Positions 50,617 through 60,111 of a stretch of DNA of 64,000 bases are shown piece after piece (position 1 is the stretch's first letter; every line of letters begins with the position of its first letter). The stretch spans positions 5,607,400-5,671,399 of the forward strand of contig NZ_HE997181.1 in NCBI RefSeq assembly GCF_000312425.1. The letters are read 5' to 3'. The position numbers were made by a program, and so were the translations under genes. This DNA comes from Reyranella massiliensis 521. GTDB lineage: Bacteria > Pseudomonadota > Alphaproteobacteria > Reyranellales > Reyranellaceae. The notes under the pieces were generated by a model. The model was not told the DNA's origin and ran no database searches. It saw nothing but the letters and a program-made list of their open reading frames with translations.

Positions 50617-51464
50617 TGGTCGAGAACCGCCCGTTCCTTACCGCGTTCAGCCACTTCGTCGTTCTGCTGGGCCTGGTCATCGTCGCCTTCCCGGTGTGGA
50701 TGACCTTCGTCGCTTCGACCCACGACCAGCAAACCATGCTGCAGTCGCCGATTCCGCTCCTGCCGGGCGGCCAGCTCGTCGAGAACTACACGCGCGTCAT
50801 CACCGAGGGCTACGGCAAGGTCGGCAGCGTGCCGGTCTGGCAGACGCTGACCAACAGCCTGATCATGGCGCTCGGCATAGCGATCGGGAAGATTGCGATC
50901 TCCATCATCGCGGCCTTCGCCATCGTCTACTTCCGCTTCCCGCTGCGCATGACCTTCTTCTGGGCGATCTTCGTGACGCTGATGCTGCCCGTCGAGGTGC
51001 GCATCGTGCCGACCTACGGCGTCGTCGCCAATCTTGGCATGCTCGACTCCTATTCGGGTCTCATCATCCCGCTGATCGCCTCGGCGACGGCGACCTTCCT
51101 GTTCCGCCAGTTCTTCCTCAGCGTTCCCGACGAACTCACCGAGGCGGCCAGGGTCGATGGCGCATCGCCGATGCGCTTCTTCTGGGACATCCTGTTGCCG
51201 ATGAGCCGGACCTCGATCGCGGCGCTGTTCGTGATCCAGTTCATCTACGGCTGGAACCAGTATCTCTGGCCGCTGCTGATCACGACCAAGGAGAGCTTCT
51301 ACACCGTCGTCATGACGGTCTCGCGCCAGGCCAACGTGGTCGATTCGGTGCCGAGCTGGAACCTGCTGATGGCTATGGCAATGCTCGCCATGCTGCCGCC
51401 GGTGCTGGTCGTGGTGTTCATGCAGCGCCAGTTCGTGCGCGGACTTGTCGAGACGGAGAAGTAG
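50616..51464 (+). CDS. ugpE: glycerol-3-phosphate ABC transporter permease
   Basis: 282 residues, six membrane helices. EAA loop EAARVDGASPMRFFWDILLPMS (about 170-191) that docks on UgpC. Its start ATG overlaps the ugpA stop by one base (TGATG), so the two permeases are made together. Normal length. Confidence 0.94.
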   Translation: MVENRPFLTAFSHFVVLLGLVIVAFPVWMTFVASTHDQQTMLQSPIPLLPGGQLVENYTRVITEGYGKVGSVPVWQTLTNSLIMALGIAIGKIAISIIAAFAIVYFRFPLRMTFFWAIFVTLMLPVEVRIVPTYGVVANLGMLDSYSGLIIPLIASATATFLFRQFFLSVPDELTEAARVDGASPMRFFWDILLPMSRTSIAALFVIQFIYGWNQYLWPLLITTKESFYTVVMTVSRQANVVDSVPSWNLLMAMAMLAMLPPVLVVVFMQRQFVRGLVETEK

Positions 51465-51467
51465 ACC

Positions 51468-52556
51468 ATGGCGCAAGTCCATCTGCGCGGCGTCAAGAAG
51501 AGCTACGACAAACTCGAGGTCATCCACGGCATCGACATGGAAATCGCCGATGGCGAGTTCATCGTCATCGTGGGTCCCTCGGGCTGCGGCAAGTCGACCT
51601 TGCTGCGCATGGTCGCCGGCTTGGAACGCATTACGGGCGGCGAGATTGCGATCGGCGACCGCGTCGTCAACGAGCTGGAGCCCAAGGATCGCGACATCGC
51701 GATGGTGTTCCAGAATTACGCGCTCTACCCGCACTTCAGCGTCTACGAGAACATGGCCTACGGGCTGAAGATCCGTGGCCTCTCCAAAGCCGAGATCGAC
51801 CAGCACGTGCAGAAGGCCGCCAAGATCCTGGAGCTGGGGGCGCTGCTGCAGCGCCGTCCGCGCCAGCTCTCGGGCGGCCAGCGCCAGAGGGTCGCGATGG
51901 GCCGCGCCATCGTGCGCGAGCCGGCCGTGTTCCTGTTCGACGAGCCGCTCAGCAACCTCGACGCCAAGCTGCGCGTGCAGATGCGGCTTGAGATCAAGCG
52001 TCTGCAGCGCGAGCTCGACGTCACCTCGATCTACGTCACGCACGATCAGGTCGAGGCGATGACCCTGGCTGACCGGCTGATCGTCATGAACGCGGGCGTC
52101 GCCGATCAGATCGGCACGCCCATGGATGTTTACGAGCGGCCGGCCTCAGTCTTCGTGGCAGGCTTCATCGGTTCGCCATCGATGAACTTCCTGGCCGGGA
52201 AGGTGACGGCCGACCGTCGCGCGGTCGATCTCGCCGGGACCGGCGCACAGCGCATCACGTTGCCGCTCGGCCTACCGACGACGGCCGCGGCCGGCGCGCC
52301 CGTGGCGCTGGGCGTCCGGCCGGAGCATCTGCATCCCGATCCTGATGGTGCACTGGAGTTCGAAATCGAGCTAGCCGAGCCGCTGGGCGCCGACACGCTG
52401 CTGCATGGCCGGTTCGGCGAAGCGCGCGAACTGGTGACGGTGCGGCAGGGCGGGCACATTCAGGCCAGACCCGGCGAGAAGCGCCGGTTCAAGGCCGAGC
52501 CCGGCCATCTGCACGTCTTCGATTCGCAGACCGGCAAGCGGATCGCCGACGCTTGA
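51468..52556 (+). CDS. ugpC: glycerol-3-phosphate ABC transporter ATPase
   Basis: 362 residues. Nucleotide-binding domain with Walker A GPSGCGKST (about 36-44), signature LSGGQRQR, Walker B VFLFDEPL, D-loop SNLDAKLR and switch THDQVEAM. A carboxy-terminal TOBE/OB domain (about 240-355) ends the protein, as in the MalK/UgpC group. Completes ugpBAEC. The next gene begins at its stop (TGATG). Confidence 0.94.
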   Translation: MAQVHLRGVKKSYDKLEVIHGIDMEIADGEFIVIVGPSGCGKSTLLRMVAGLERITGGEIAIGDRVVNELEPKDRDIAMVFQNYALYPHFSVYENMAYGLKIRGLSKAEIDQHVQKAAKILELGALLQRRPRQLSGGQRQRVAMGRAIVREPAVFLFDEPLSNLDAKLRVQMRLEIKRLQRELDVTSIYVTHDQVEAMTLADRLIVMNAGVADQIGTPMDVYERPASVFVAGFIGSPSMNFLAGKVTADRRAVDLAGTGAQRITLPLGLPTTAAAGAPVALGVRPEHLHPDPDGALEFEIELAEPLGADTLLHGRFGEARELVTVRQGGHIQARPGEKRRFKAEPGHLHVFDSQTGKRIADA

Positions 52557-53347
52557 TGACGGCGGCAACGACATTGTGGGGCCGCATCGAGCTGGGGGAC
52601 CGCCCGCGCATCGGCATGGTCGACGGCGAGACGATCCGTCTGCACGAAGGCACGCTGTTCGCGCCCGGTCCGGCGACCGGCGAGATTGTCGCCGTTGCCG
52701 ACGCGCATTGGCTCACGCCGACCGAGCCCACCAAGATGGTGGCGCTGTGGAACAACTTTCGGGCCGCGGCGGACAAGAACGGATGGGCAATTCCGACCGA
52801 GCCGCTCACTTTCCTCAAGGCGCCCAACTCCTATGCCGCGCATGGCCAGGCGATTCGGGTGCCTCGATCCTATGAGGGGCGGGTGGCCTACGAGGGCGAG
52901 CTGGGCATCGTCATCGGCAAGACCTGCGAAGCGGTTTCGGTCGCGGAGGCCGCCGACCATATTCTCGGCTACACCTGCGTGAACGACGTCACGGCGCTGG
53001 AGCTGCTGCATCGCGATCCGAGCTTCCCGCAATGGACCCGTGCCAAGAACTTCGACACTTTCGGAGTCTTCGGCCCGGTCGTGGCCACGGGGCTCGATCC
53101 GCTGACGCTCACCATCCGGACGTTGGTCAACGGTCGCGAGCGGCAAAACTACCCGGTCACCGACATGGTCTTTCCACCAGCCGAGCTGGTTAGTCGGATT
53201 TCACAGGATATGACGCTGGTACCCGGCGACGTGATCGCCTGCGGGACCTCGCTCGGCGTCCTGCCGATGAGGCCGGGCACCGTGGTCGAGGTGGCGATCG
53301 ACGGCATCGGCGTGCTCCGCAACGTTTTCGGGGCCCCGCCTGGCTGA
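52556..53347 (+). CDS. fumarylacetoacetate hydrolase family protein
   Basis: 263 residues. FAH-fold metal site: YEGELGIVIGKTCE (first Glu pair) and GYTCVNDVTALELL, with downstream KNFDTFGVFGP typical of the 2-oxo acid / 5-oxopent-3-ene-tricarboxylate decarboxylase group. Hydrolyses or decarboxylates beta-diketo acids; exact substrate unknown. ATG at 52556 overlaps the ugpC stop (TGATG), so it is coupled to a transporter operon it has no clear link to. Confidence 0.9.
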   Translation: MTAATTLWGRIELGDRPRIGMVDGETIRLHEGTLFAPGPATGEIVAVADAHWLTPTEPTKMVALWNNFRAAADKNGWAIPTEPLTFLKAPNSYAAHGQAIRVPRSYEGRVAYEGELGIVIGKTCEAVSVAEAADHILGYTCVNDVTALELLHRDPSFPQWTRAKNFDTFGVFGPVVATGLDPLTLTIRTLVNGRERQNYPVTDMVFPPAELVSRISQDMTLVPGDVIACGTSLGVLPMRPGTVVEVAIDGIGVLRNVFGAPPG

Positions 53348-53396
53348 ACGACCAATGACGCTTGCCTCTTGATTCTGTTTTCGGGATATCTCGACC

Positions 53397-54083
53397 ATGG
53401 CTGATTCGGACGAAGACCACTTTCTCGACGGGCTTTTCGAGAACAATCGGACCTGGGCGAAGCAGGTGGAGCAGAACCATCCGGGCTTCTTCGACAAGCT
53501 CGCCAAACAGCAGGCGCCGCGCGTCCTGTGGATCGGCTGTTCCGACAGCCGCGTACCGGCCAACGAGATCATCGGGATGCTGCCGGGCGAGGTCTTTGTC
53601 CATCGCAATGTCGCCAACCAGGTGATGATGGTCGACTTCAATTGCCTGGCCGTCCTGCAGTACGCCGTCGAGGCACTGCGCGTGCGCCATGTCATCGTGT
53701 GCGGACACTATGGCTGCGGCGGCGTGAAGGCCTCGTTGAAGAACCACGAGCTTGGGCTGCTCGACAACTGGCTGCACGGCATCAACATGCTGGGCCGCCG
53801 CCATCACGACCAGATCACCGCCCTGCCGCACAAGGCCGAGCAGGTCGACGCGCTTTGCGAGATCAATGTCATCGAGCAGGTCCGTAACGTCTGCCGGACT
53901 TCGATCGTCCAGCATGCCTGGCGCCGTGGTCAGGATCTTTCGGTGCACGGCTGGATCTACGGGATCCAGGACGGGTTGCTGCACGACCTCGACGTTACGG
54001 TGAGCGAGGCCAAGGTCGTCGAGGAGACGCTCGCTGCGGCAATTGCGGCTCCCCGGTTGGTCCACAAGGACGAACGCCGCTGA
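53397..54083 (+). CDS. beta-class carbonic anhydrase
   Basis: 228 residues. Zinc ligands: Cys in IGCSDSRVP (about 49), with the conserved Asp-Arg dyad there, and His and Cys in VCGHYGCGGVKA (about 101-106). Interconverts carbon dioxide and bicarbonate. Short acidic amino terminus. The next gene starts at its stop (TGATGG), so it is coupled to the membrane protein that follows. Confidence 0.95.
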   Translation: MADSDEDHFLDGLFENNRTWAKQVEQNHPGFFDKLAKQQAPRVLWIGCSDSRVPANEIIGMLPGEVFVHRNVANQVMMVDFNCLAVLQYAVEALRVRHVIVCGHYGCGGVKASLKNHELGLLDNWLHGINMLGRRHHDQITALPHKAEQVDALCEINVIEQVRNVCRTSIVQHAWRRGQDLSVHGWIYGIQDGLLHDLDVTVSEAKVVEETLAAAIAAPRLVHKDERR

Positions 54084-54877
54084 TGGGGATTGAACAGACG
54101 GTGGCCCTGGCGAAGGGGCTGCTTCAACAGCTCTTCATGTCGTCGGCGCCGACGCAGCTTCTGGTCTTTGTCGTCCACGGGCTGATCGTCTACGCCATTG
54201 CCTTCGCTTTCCTGTCGTACTTCAACCGCAAGCCGGAAGTGCTGCAATGGACGCCGGTGGCGCCGTTCTTTGCCGCTGTCTCGATGGTGTTCGCACTGTT
54301 TCTGGCTTTCCATGCGGCCGACATCTGGACGCATAAGCGGGAGGCCGAACGTGCCTTCATCCAGGCCGGCTCGGCAATCAAGCGCTTCGACGAGATGGTC
54401 GGACCGACACAGCTCAACATCCCGGAGGCGCAGCGCGAACTCGGACGCTACGTGAAGTACGTATTCAAGGACGAATGGCGCAAGAATCGGAACCAGAAGG
54501 GCAGCGATCGCGCCGAGGGGGCGTTCCGCAACCTGCAGAGCATCGTGCTCCAGGCCACGCAAACCCTACCGGCACCCACCGCGAACCAGCTCAATGCGCT
54601 GATGAACGACATTGCGCGGACGCGCTCGGACCGGCTGTGGATCGGCGGCAACCATACGGAGGTTTCCTCCTGGTTGGCCGTGATTCTGTTGGGCTTCCTA
54701 ACCCATCTCGCCGTGGCGTCCGTCCATTTCGACCGACGGCGCGCCGGTGCGGTTGCCTTGGCGTTGCTCGCCTCGACGACGACCGTTGGCTATTGGTCGC
54801 TGGGGATCGTTGCCGATCCCTATCGTCACTCCGGCCAGCTCAACCCGTCGGCCTGGATCGACAACCTGCCCGAATAG
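54083..54877 (+). CDS. DUF4239-like membrane protein
   Basis: 264 residues: two amino-terminal helices (about 25-75), a long cytoplasmic or periplasmic helical domain (85-185) and two carboxy-terminal helices (195-245). Layout resembles DUF4239/bestrophin-like proteins, but I cannot confirm it. ATG overlaps the carbonic anhydrase stop. Coupling with carbonic anhydrase could suggest bicarbonate or anion handling (inference). Confidence 0.7.
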   Translation: MGIEQTVALAKGLLQQLFMSSAPTQLLVFVVHGLIVYAIAFAFLSYFNRKPEVLQWTPVAPFFAAVSMVFALFLAFHAADIWTHKREAERAFIQAGSAIKRFDEMVGPTQLNIPEAQRELGRYVKYVFKDEWRKNRNQKGSDRAEGAFRNLQSIVLQATQTLPAPTANQLNALMNDIARTRSDRLWIGGNHTEVSSWLAVILLGFLTHLAVASVHFDRRRAGAVALALLASTTTVGYWSLGIVADPYRHSGQLNPSAWIDNLPE

Positions 54878-54901
54878 GGCGTCTCGCGAGTACCCAGCGT
54901 A

Positions 54902-55753
54902 ATGCTCTTCTGCACCTACAACATCCACTACGGCGTCGGCGCCGACGGCAAATACGACGTGGCGCGCATCGCCGACGCGGTCTCCAAGGCCGATATCATC
55001 TGCCTCCAGGAAGCCGTCTCCGGCTGGCCGCAGGCCAACTTCGCCGATCAGACGGCCGAGATCGCCCAGCAGCTCAATCGCTACCACTGGTATCACGGGG
55101 CCATGGAAGCGGACGCGAGCGCCGTCGGCGCCGACGGAAAGATCGTCAATCGCCGCCGGTCCTTCGGCAATGCGGTGATCTCCCGTTGGCCGATTGCCTG
55201 GGCACGCGGACACCTTCTGCCCAAGGAGCAGCTCGTCGGCTGCTTCGACCTGCAGCGCGGCTTCGTCGAGGCGGCAATCGACGCGCCCTCCGGTCCCTTG
55301 CGGGTCTACAGCGTGCATTTCAGCCATGTCGGACCGCAGCAGCGCCTGCCGCAGGTCCGTGCCCTGATGGATACGGTCCTCAACGCCGAGCGTGTCGGTC
55401 CGACCTGGGACAGTGCTGCGGGCGACATGTTCATGTTCCAGGAGCGCCGCCCCGATGTCCCGCGGTCGGCCATCGTCGGCGGTGATTTCAACTTCACGCC
55501 GGCCCATCCGGAATATCCGCTGGTCTGTGGCGAGATGAGCGTCCACGGCCGTCTCGGCACGACCATGCATCTCGCCGACGCCTGGACTGCCGCGGGCAAC
55601 AGCGAGGAAGGCGTCGAGTCCTTCCCCAACGAAGGCCGCATCGACCATGTCCTCGTCACGCACGATCTGGCGCCTAAAGTGAAGAAGGCCTGGATCGGCC
55701 ACGGCATCGTGGCCTCCGATCATTGGCCGCTGTTCGTCGAGTTCGATCTCTAG
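54902..55753 (+). CDS. endonuclease/exonuclease/phosphatase family protein
   Basis: 283 residues of EEP fold. Motifs: CTYNIHYGVG (Asn), CLQEAVSGW (Glu), VGGDFNFTP (Asp/Asn) and IDHVLVT plus ASDHWPLFVEF (Asp, His). Without a signal peptide. EEP enzymes hydrolyse phosphodiesters or phosphomonoesters; candidates include phosphatase-like or nuclease-like roles. It is separated by 24 bases from the membrane protein gene. Confidence 0.87.
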   Translation: MLFCTYNIHYGVGADGKYDVARIADAVSKADIICLQEAVSGWPQANFADQTAEIAQQLNRYHWYHGAMEADASAVGADGKIVNRRRSFGNAVISRWPIAWARGHLLPKEQLVGCFDLQRGFVEAAIDAPSGPLRVYSVHFSHVGPQQRLPQVRALMDTVLNAERVGPTWDSAAGDMFMFQERRPDVPRSAIVGGDFNFTPAHPEYPLVCGEMSVHGRLGTTMHLADAWTAAGNSEEGVESFPNEGRIDHVLVTHDLAPKVKKAWIGHGIVASDHWPLFVEFDL

Positions 55754-55756
55754 TCC

Positions 55757-56410
55757 CTAGAAGGCCATGATCAGGATGAAGCCCAGGGCGTTGGTGATGA
55801 CGCCCGAAGGTGCCCAGTCGACCTGGCGCACGAGGTAGGGCTCGACGCTGATGTGCTTGTCGATCGGAAGGGTCACACCGAGGGTCAGCCTGTAGCGAGC
55901 GAATTGACCATAGCGCGTATCGAAGAACACCTCGGCCGAGGTGTAGGGCGTGAAGGTATAGTTATCGATCGTGAAATCACGCTGGACCTGCAGCCGCTCG
56001 CGCAGGCGCACCGCGAAGCCACTGTCCAGCCAGCGGAAGTCCTCGCGCGTGCGGGCGACGATCACCTTGTCGGGGAGATAGAGCCGGAACGTCTGCTCCA
56101 GGAGCAGGCGGTTCTCGTTGTAGGCGCCGCCTTCGGTCGAGGCGCCATGTCGGTAGCCGATCCGGCCGAGAAAGTAGTCGGCGAACTGGTGCTCGAAGGT
56201 GAGCCCCTGTTCGGCCTGGTAGGTCGTGTCGCTGGCGCGATTGCGGCTGAGCGAGCCCATGAGGATCGCGCGTGACTTGCGATCGTCGAACCAATAGTGG
56301 ATCTGCGCTTCCGGCCAGAATTCGTTGGATTCCTCGGCGCGCGCGCTCGATGCGGATGCCGCGGTAGCGGCCAGGAACAGCGAAGTGAGCGTTCTAGCCG
56401 CCCGCCGCAT
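55757..56410 (-). CDS. DUF2490 domain secreted protein
   Basis: 217 residues from ATG 56410; an ATG nine codons upstream (56437) is also possible. Signal peptide (about 1-23, ending ARA), then alternate beta strands with aromatic ends (QIHYWFDDRKSRAILMG, FADYFLGRIGYRHG, YNENRLLLEQTFRLYLPD, DFRWLDSGF), the pattern of DUF2490 outer-membrane beta barrels. It overlaps the 3' end of the FGE-like gene, which suggests co-transcription with the sulfatase unit. Confidence 0.78.
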   Translation of the reverse strand: MRRAARTLTSLFLAATAASASSARAEESNEFWPEAQIHYWFDDRKSRAILMGSLSRNRASDTTYQAEQGLTFEHQFADYFLGRIGYRHGASTEGGAYNENRLLLEQTFRLYLPDKVIVARTREDFRWLDSGFAVRLRERLQVQRDFTIDNYTFTPYTSAEVFFDTRYGQFARYRLTLGVTLPIDKHISVEPYLVRQVDWAPSGVITNALGFILIMAF

Positions 56411-57371
56411 GGCGTACGATGCAGCGGAAACCGACATGGCTGGTCGTGGTGTCGACAGCCTCGGCGTGGCGTGCCGCTGGCCGGTATCGCCGACAGTAAC
56501 TCGGTGCGCAAAGATGCGATCCGCCCTTCAGCACCTTGCGCGGGATCTGGATCTGCGGCTGGCGCGGATCGTAGCTCGCTTCTACCGGACCGCCGCGCGG
56601 ATTCTCAGGCACGCAGCAGGCCTTGGCGGCATCGGTGGGGTGCTTCGAGGAGTACCAGTCGGTCGTCCATTCCCAGACATTGCCGATCATGTCGTAGACG
56701 CCGTAGCCGTTCGCAGGGTAGGTCCTGACGGGTGACGTCCGCGCATAGCCGTCTTCGCGGCTGTTCTCGTGCGGGAAAGCCCCCTGCCAGGTGTTGGCCA
56801 TGTGTCGGCCCCCCGGCGTGAGCTCATCCCCCCAGGCGAATTCCGCGCCCTCCAGGCCGCCGCGCGCGGCGAACTCCCACTCGGCTTCGGTTGGCAGCTC
56901 CTTGCCCACCCACTTGGCATAGGCCTCGGCGTCCCTGAAGGCGATCTGGACGACGGGATGGTCGTCGAGCCCGCCGATATGGCTGCCCTTGCCGTAGGGC
57001 CGCCGCCAGGTCGCGCCGAAGGTGAAGCGCCACCACTGGCTCCAGTCGACGAGATCGACGGGCTTGCTCGGTGGCGTGAAGACGAGGCCACCCGCTTTCA
57101 GCATCTCGGGCCGGGCGCCGGGATAGTCTTTCGGGTCGGGAGCGATCTCGGCCCAGGTCACGTGGCCCGTCGCCTGGACAAAGGCGCGGAACTGGGCGTT
57201 GGTGACCGGCGTCGGATCGATCCAGAAGCCGTCGACCGTCACGGTGTGCACGGGCTTTTCTTCTGGGTAGTGATTGTCCGAGCCCATGCGGAACGTGCCG
57301 CCGGGAATGCGGATCATGTGGGAATGCAGGGCCGCACCGGCCGGGTGCATGTCTGCCATGCCAAGCTCCAT
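56394..57371 (-). CDS. formylglycine-generating enzyme family protein
   Basis: 325 residues. FGE-sulfatase (SUMF1) domain: MIRIPGGTFRMGSDNHYPEE, GNVWEWTTDWY and the catalytic region KGGSHLCAPSYCRRYRPAAR with two Cys five residues apart, matching the Cu-binding pair of true FGEs. It oxidises the Cys of sulfatases to formylglycine. The sulfatase gene lies 112 bases upstream on the same strand and carries the substrate CxAxR motif, so a functional pair is strongly indicated. A start at 57359 is also possible. Confidence 0.92.
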   Translation of the reverse strand: MELGMADMHPAGAALHSHMIRIPGGTFRMGSDNHYPEEKPVHTVTVDGFWIDPTPVTNAQFRAFVQATGHVTWAEIAPDPKDYPGARPEMLKAGGLVFTPPSKPVDLVDWSQWWRFTFGATWRRPYGKGSHIGGLDDHPVVQIAFRDAEAYAKWVGKELPTEAEWEFAARGGLEGAEFAWGDELTPGGRHMANTWQGAFPHENSREDGYARTSPVRTYPANGYGVYDMIGNVWEWTTDWYSSKHPTDAAKACCVPENPRGGPVEASYDPRQPQIQIPRKVLKGGSHLCAPSYCRRYRPAARHAEAVDTTTSHVGFRCIVRHAAGG

Positions 57372-57483
57372 ATCCTGCTTCCCTGCACGTTGCCAACTCG
57401 TGCAGGCTGCAGACTTGCGACCGTTGAGGCCGCTCTATGATGCCACGCCCGTCCGCGACAGCCGCTCTGAGTCTCGCGGCTGG

Positions 57484-59088
57484 TCAGTTCACGCCCTGCG
57501 GCGGGGACATCAGCTTGTCGAGAACGCCCTGCATGTTGAACGAGCCCGGCTTCTGACGCGGCGGGAACTCGGCCAGCGTCTGGAGATAGCGCCCGACATA
57601 CGTCTGCGCCGGCACCAGCAGGAAGATACGGTCGATGCGCCAGCGGGCGTAGCCCATGCCGTCATGGTCGGCGCGCTCGAACGGATCGGCCTTGAGGTCG
57701 AAGAGCTTCGGCACACGCAATGTCACCATCGGGTCCTGCCAGACATCGAAGCCATGGCTGCGTTGCTCCATGAACGCCAGCTTCCACTTGTCGTAGCGCA
57801 GGCCGGCCAGCCCGCCATCGTCGGTCCAGTAGAAGAACTCCTTGCGTGCGCTGCCTGCGCCATTCTTCAGCAGCTCGCGCTGGTCGTAACCGTCGAGATG
57901 GACCTTGAAGGTCTTGGCGCCGAAGGTAGCGCCCTGCTTGAGCTTGGCTGCCAGGTCGGTCTCGCCCGCGCCAGCCAGCAAAGTCTGCATCCAGTCTTCG
58001 GCGGAAAACACTTCGTTGATCTCGGTACCCGGCTTGACCAGGCCGGGCCAGCGCACCATTGCAGGCACGCGGTAGCCACCTTCCCAGTTGGTGTTCTTCT
58101 CGCCGCGGAACGGCGTGGTGCCACCGTCCGGCCAGCTCATGACTTCGGCGCCGTTGTCGGTCGTGTAGATCACGATGGTGTTGTCGGCGATCCCGAGCTC
58201 GTCGAGCTTCTTCAGGAGCTGGCCGACATGGCCGTCATGTTCGACCATGCCGTCGGCGTAGACGCCGAGACCGGTCTTGCCTTCGGACTCCTTTTTCAAG
58301 TGCGTCCAGATGTGCATGCGGCTCGAGTTCGACCAAACGAAGAACGGCTTCTTGTCGCGATTGGCCCGGTCGATGAAGTCGAGAGATGCGGCGAGGAACT
58401 CTTCGTCCACCGTCTCCATGCGCTTCTTCGTGAGCGGCCCGGTATCTTCACACTTCTGCTTGCCCCACTTGCCGAAGCGCGGGTCCTCGCCCGGTGTTTC
58501 GGTAGGGGTAGCGACGCACTTCAGCACGCCGCGCGGCCCATACTTGGGCTTGAAGGTCGGATCCTTCGGATAGTCGATGTTCTCAGGCTCTTCCTCGGCA
58601 TTGAGGTGGTAGAGGTTGCCGAAGAATTCGTCGAAACCATGCACTGTCGGAAGGAACTCGTTACGGTCGCCGAGATGGTTCTTGCCGAACTGGCCGGTTA
58701 CGTAGCTCATCGGTTTCAGGAGGTCGGCGATGGTCGGATCCTTGTCTGACAGGCCTTCCGGAGCGCCGGGCAGGCCGACCTTCAACAGGCCGGTACGAAT
58801 GGGCGATTGGCCCGTGATGAAAGCGGCACGTCCTGCCGTACAGGATTGCTGGCCGTAATAGTCGGTGAAGATCGCGCCTTCGCGCGCGATTCGGTCGATA
58901 TTGGGCGTCCGGTAGCCCATCATCCCACGGTTGTAGGCGCTGATATTCCAGAGACCAATGTCATCACCCATGATGACGAGAATGTTGGGTCTGGCCGGCG
59001 TCTGCGCGTTGGCTGGCGGGACGCCGCCCGATATGCCGACGCATAGCGCCGCTGCGGACAGCATGCGGCCGAATTTGCCCTTGGTCAT
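57484..59088 (-). CDS. arylsulfatase, formylglycine-dependent
   Basis: 534 residues with a signal peptide (about 1-28, ending ANA). Metal site NILVIMGDDIG (Asp-Asp), then the modification site YYGQQSCTAGRAAF: C-T-A-G-R is a CxAxR-type sequence, whose Cys becomes formylglycine. Other sulfatase motifs: VTGQFGKNHLGD and TDNGAE. Hydrolyses sulfate esters, in the periplasm; substrate not shown. GGAGG eight bases before ATG 59088. Divergent from the LysR regulator at 59172, a likely regulator. Confidence 0.93.
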   Translation of the reverse strand: MTKGKFGRMLSAAALCVGISGGVPPANAQTPARPNILVIMGDDIGLWNISAYNRGMMGYRTPNIDRIAREGAIFTDYYGQQSCTAGRAAFITGQSPIRTGLLKVGLPGAPEGLSDKDPTIADLLKPMSYVTGQFGKNHLGDRNEFLPTVHGFDEFFGNLYHLNAEEEPENIDYPKDPTFKPKYGPRGVLKCVATPTETPGEDPRFGKWGKQKCEDTGPLTKKRMETVDEEFLAASLDFIDRANRDKKPFFVWSNSSRMHIWTHLKKESEGKTGLGVYADGMVEHDGHVGQLLKKLDELGIADNTIVIYTTDNGAEVMSWPDGGTTPFRGEKNTNWEGGYRVPAMVRWPGLVKPGTEINEVFSAEDWMQTLLAGAGETDLAAKLKQGATFGAKTFKVHLDGYDQRELLKNGAGSARKEFFYWTDDGGLAGLRYDKWKLAFMEQRSHGFDVWQDPMVTLRVPKLFDLKADPFERADHDGMGYARWRIDRIFLLVPAQTYVGRYLQTLAEFPPRQKPGSFNMQGVLDKLMSPPQGVN

Positions 59089-59171
59089 CGGTTTGCCTCC
59101 AGATCGAAGTATGCGTGCAAATTCTTCTGAACATCGATGCAAGACAACGCCACAGACGATACGGTTCGCGA

Positions 59172-60110
59172 ATGGAAATCGACCTCAAGTTGCTGCAATA
59201 CGCCGTCGTCCTCGCCAAGCACAGGCATTTCGGGCGGGCAGCCGCGGCACTGCGCATCAGCCAGCCTACACTTAGCCGCAATATTGCAGCTCTCGAGAAG
59301 CAGTTGGGCCTGCGCGTCTTCGAAAGATCACGCCGGGATGTCGTGGCGACGCCGGCTGGCGACGACGTGCTCAGGATGGCCGACGAACTCGTGACCCGCG
59401 CAGAGGCGATCTCCAATCGGCTGCAGCTCGTGCGCGATGGCCGCGGCGGCCGCCTGCGTGTCGCCGCCGGGACATACATCCACGACATTGCGGTCCTGCC
59501 GGCCGCCATCGACCTCATCAATGCGCATCCGTCCATTCGCCTCGAGCTTCTGGAGCGGGAGTGGGCCGCCGCGGCCGGCATGTTGATGACCGATCGGGTC
59601 GACTTTGCCGTGTTCGATATCGCATCGTTACGCGGCATGCCGGCGCTGCGCGTCGAGCCTCTCGGCTCGCTGCAGGGGGTCTATTTTTGCCGGGCAGGCC
59701 ACGCGCTTTTGAAGAAGTCCCCGCTGCGGCCCGACGACGTTCGCAAGTATCCCTTTGTCCTCTCGAGCATGTCGCATCTCCAGGTCGGATTGATCGAGGA
59801 TATAGATCCGGGTTTCACGGTCGATCCAGTGACGGGCAATATCTTGCCGTCGATCGCGGTGTCCTCTGTCCGGGTCAGTCGCGAGATCGTCTCCGAGACG
59901 GACGCCATCGGGATCAGCCATATGAGCCAACTGATTGAAGGTCTGGCTACGGGGCGTTTTGCGATCCTCGACTTGCCTTGGCGGAAGACGCTCCCGATGG
60001 CCGAGATGGGCATCGCCTATAAGCGGGAGCTCACTCTGCCGCCCTCCGCACGTACGTTCATAGGACTCATCCGCAAACAGATGCGGGCCCAAGCGCGCTC
60101 TACGAAGTGA
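59172..60110 (+). CDS. LysR family transcriptional regulator
   Basis: 312 residues. Winged helix-turn-helix at residues 5-63 (LLQYAVVLAKHRHFGRAAAALRISQPTLSRNIAALEKQLG), then the co-inducer domain (about 90-290). Start at ATG 59172 matches the family start MEIDLKLLQ. It is divergent from the sulfatase with an 83-base gap, the usual LysR-target layout, so control by sulfate esters or a sulfur signal is plausible (inference). Confidence 0.9.
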   Translation: MEIDLKLLQYAVVLAKHRHFGRAAAALRISQPTLSRNIAALEKQLGLRVFERSRRDVVATPAGDDVLRMADELVTRAEAISNRLQLVRDGRGGRLRVAAGTYIHDIAVLPAAIDLINAHPSIRLELLEREWAAAAGMLMTDRVDFAVFDIASLRGMPALRVEPLGSLQGVYFCRAGHALLKKSPLRPDDVRKYPFVLSSMSHLQVGLIEDIDPGFTVDPVTGNILPSIAVSSVRVSREIVSETDAIGISHMSQLIEGLATGRFAILDLPWRKTLPMAEMGIAYKRELTLPPSARTFIGLIRKQMRAQARSTK

Positions 60111-60111
60111 C

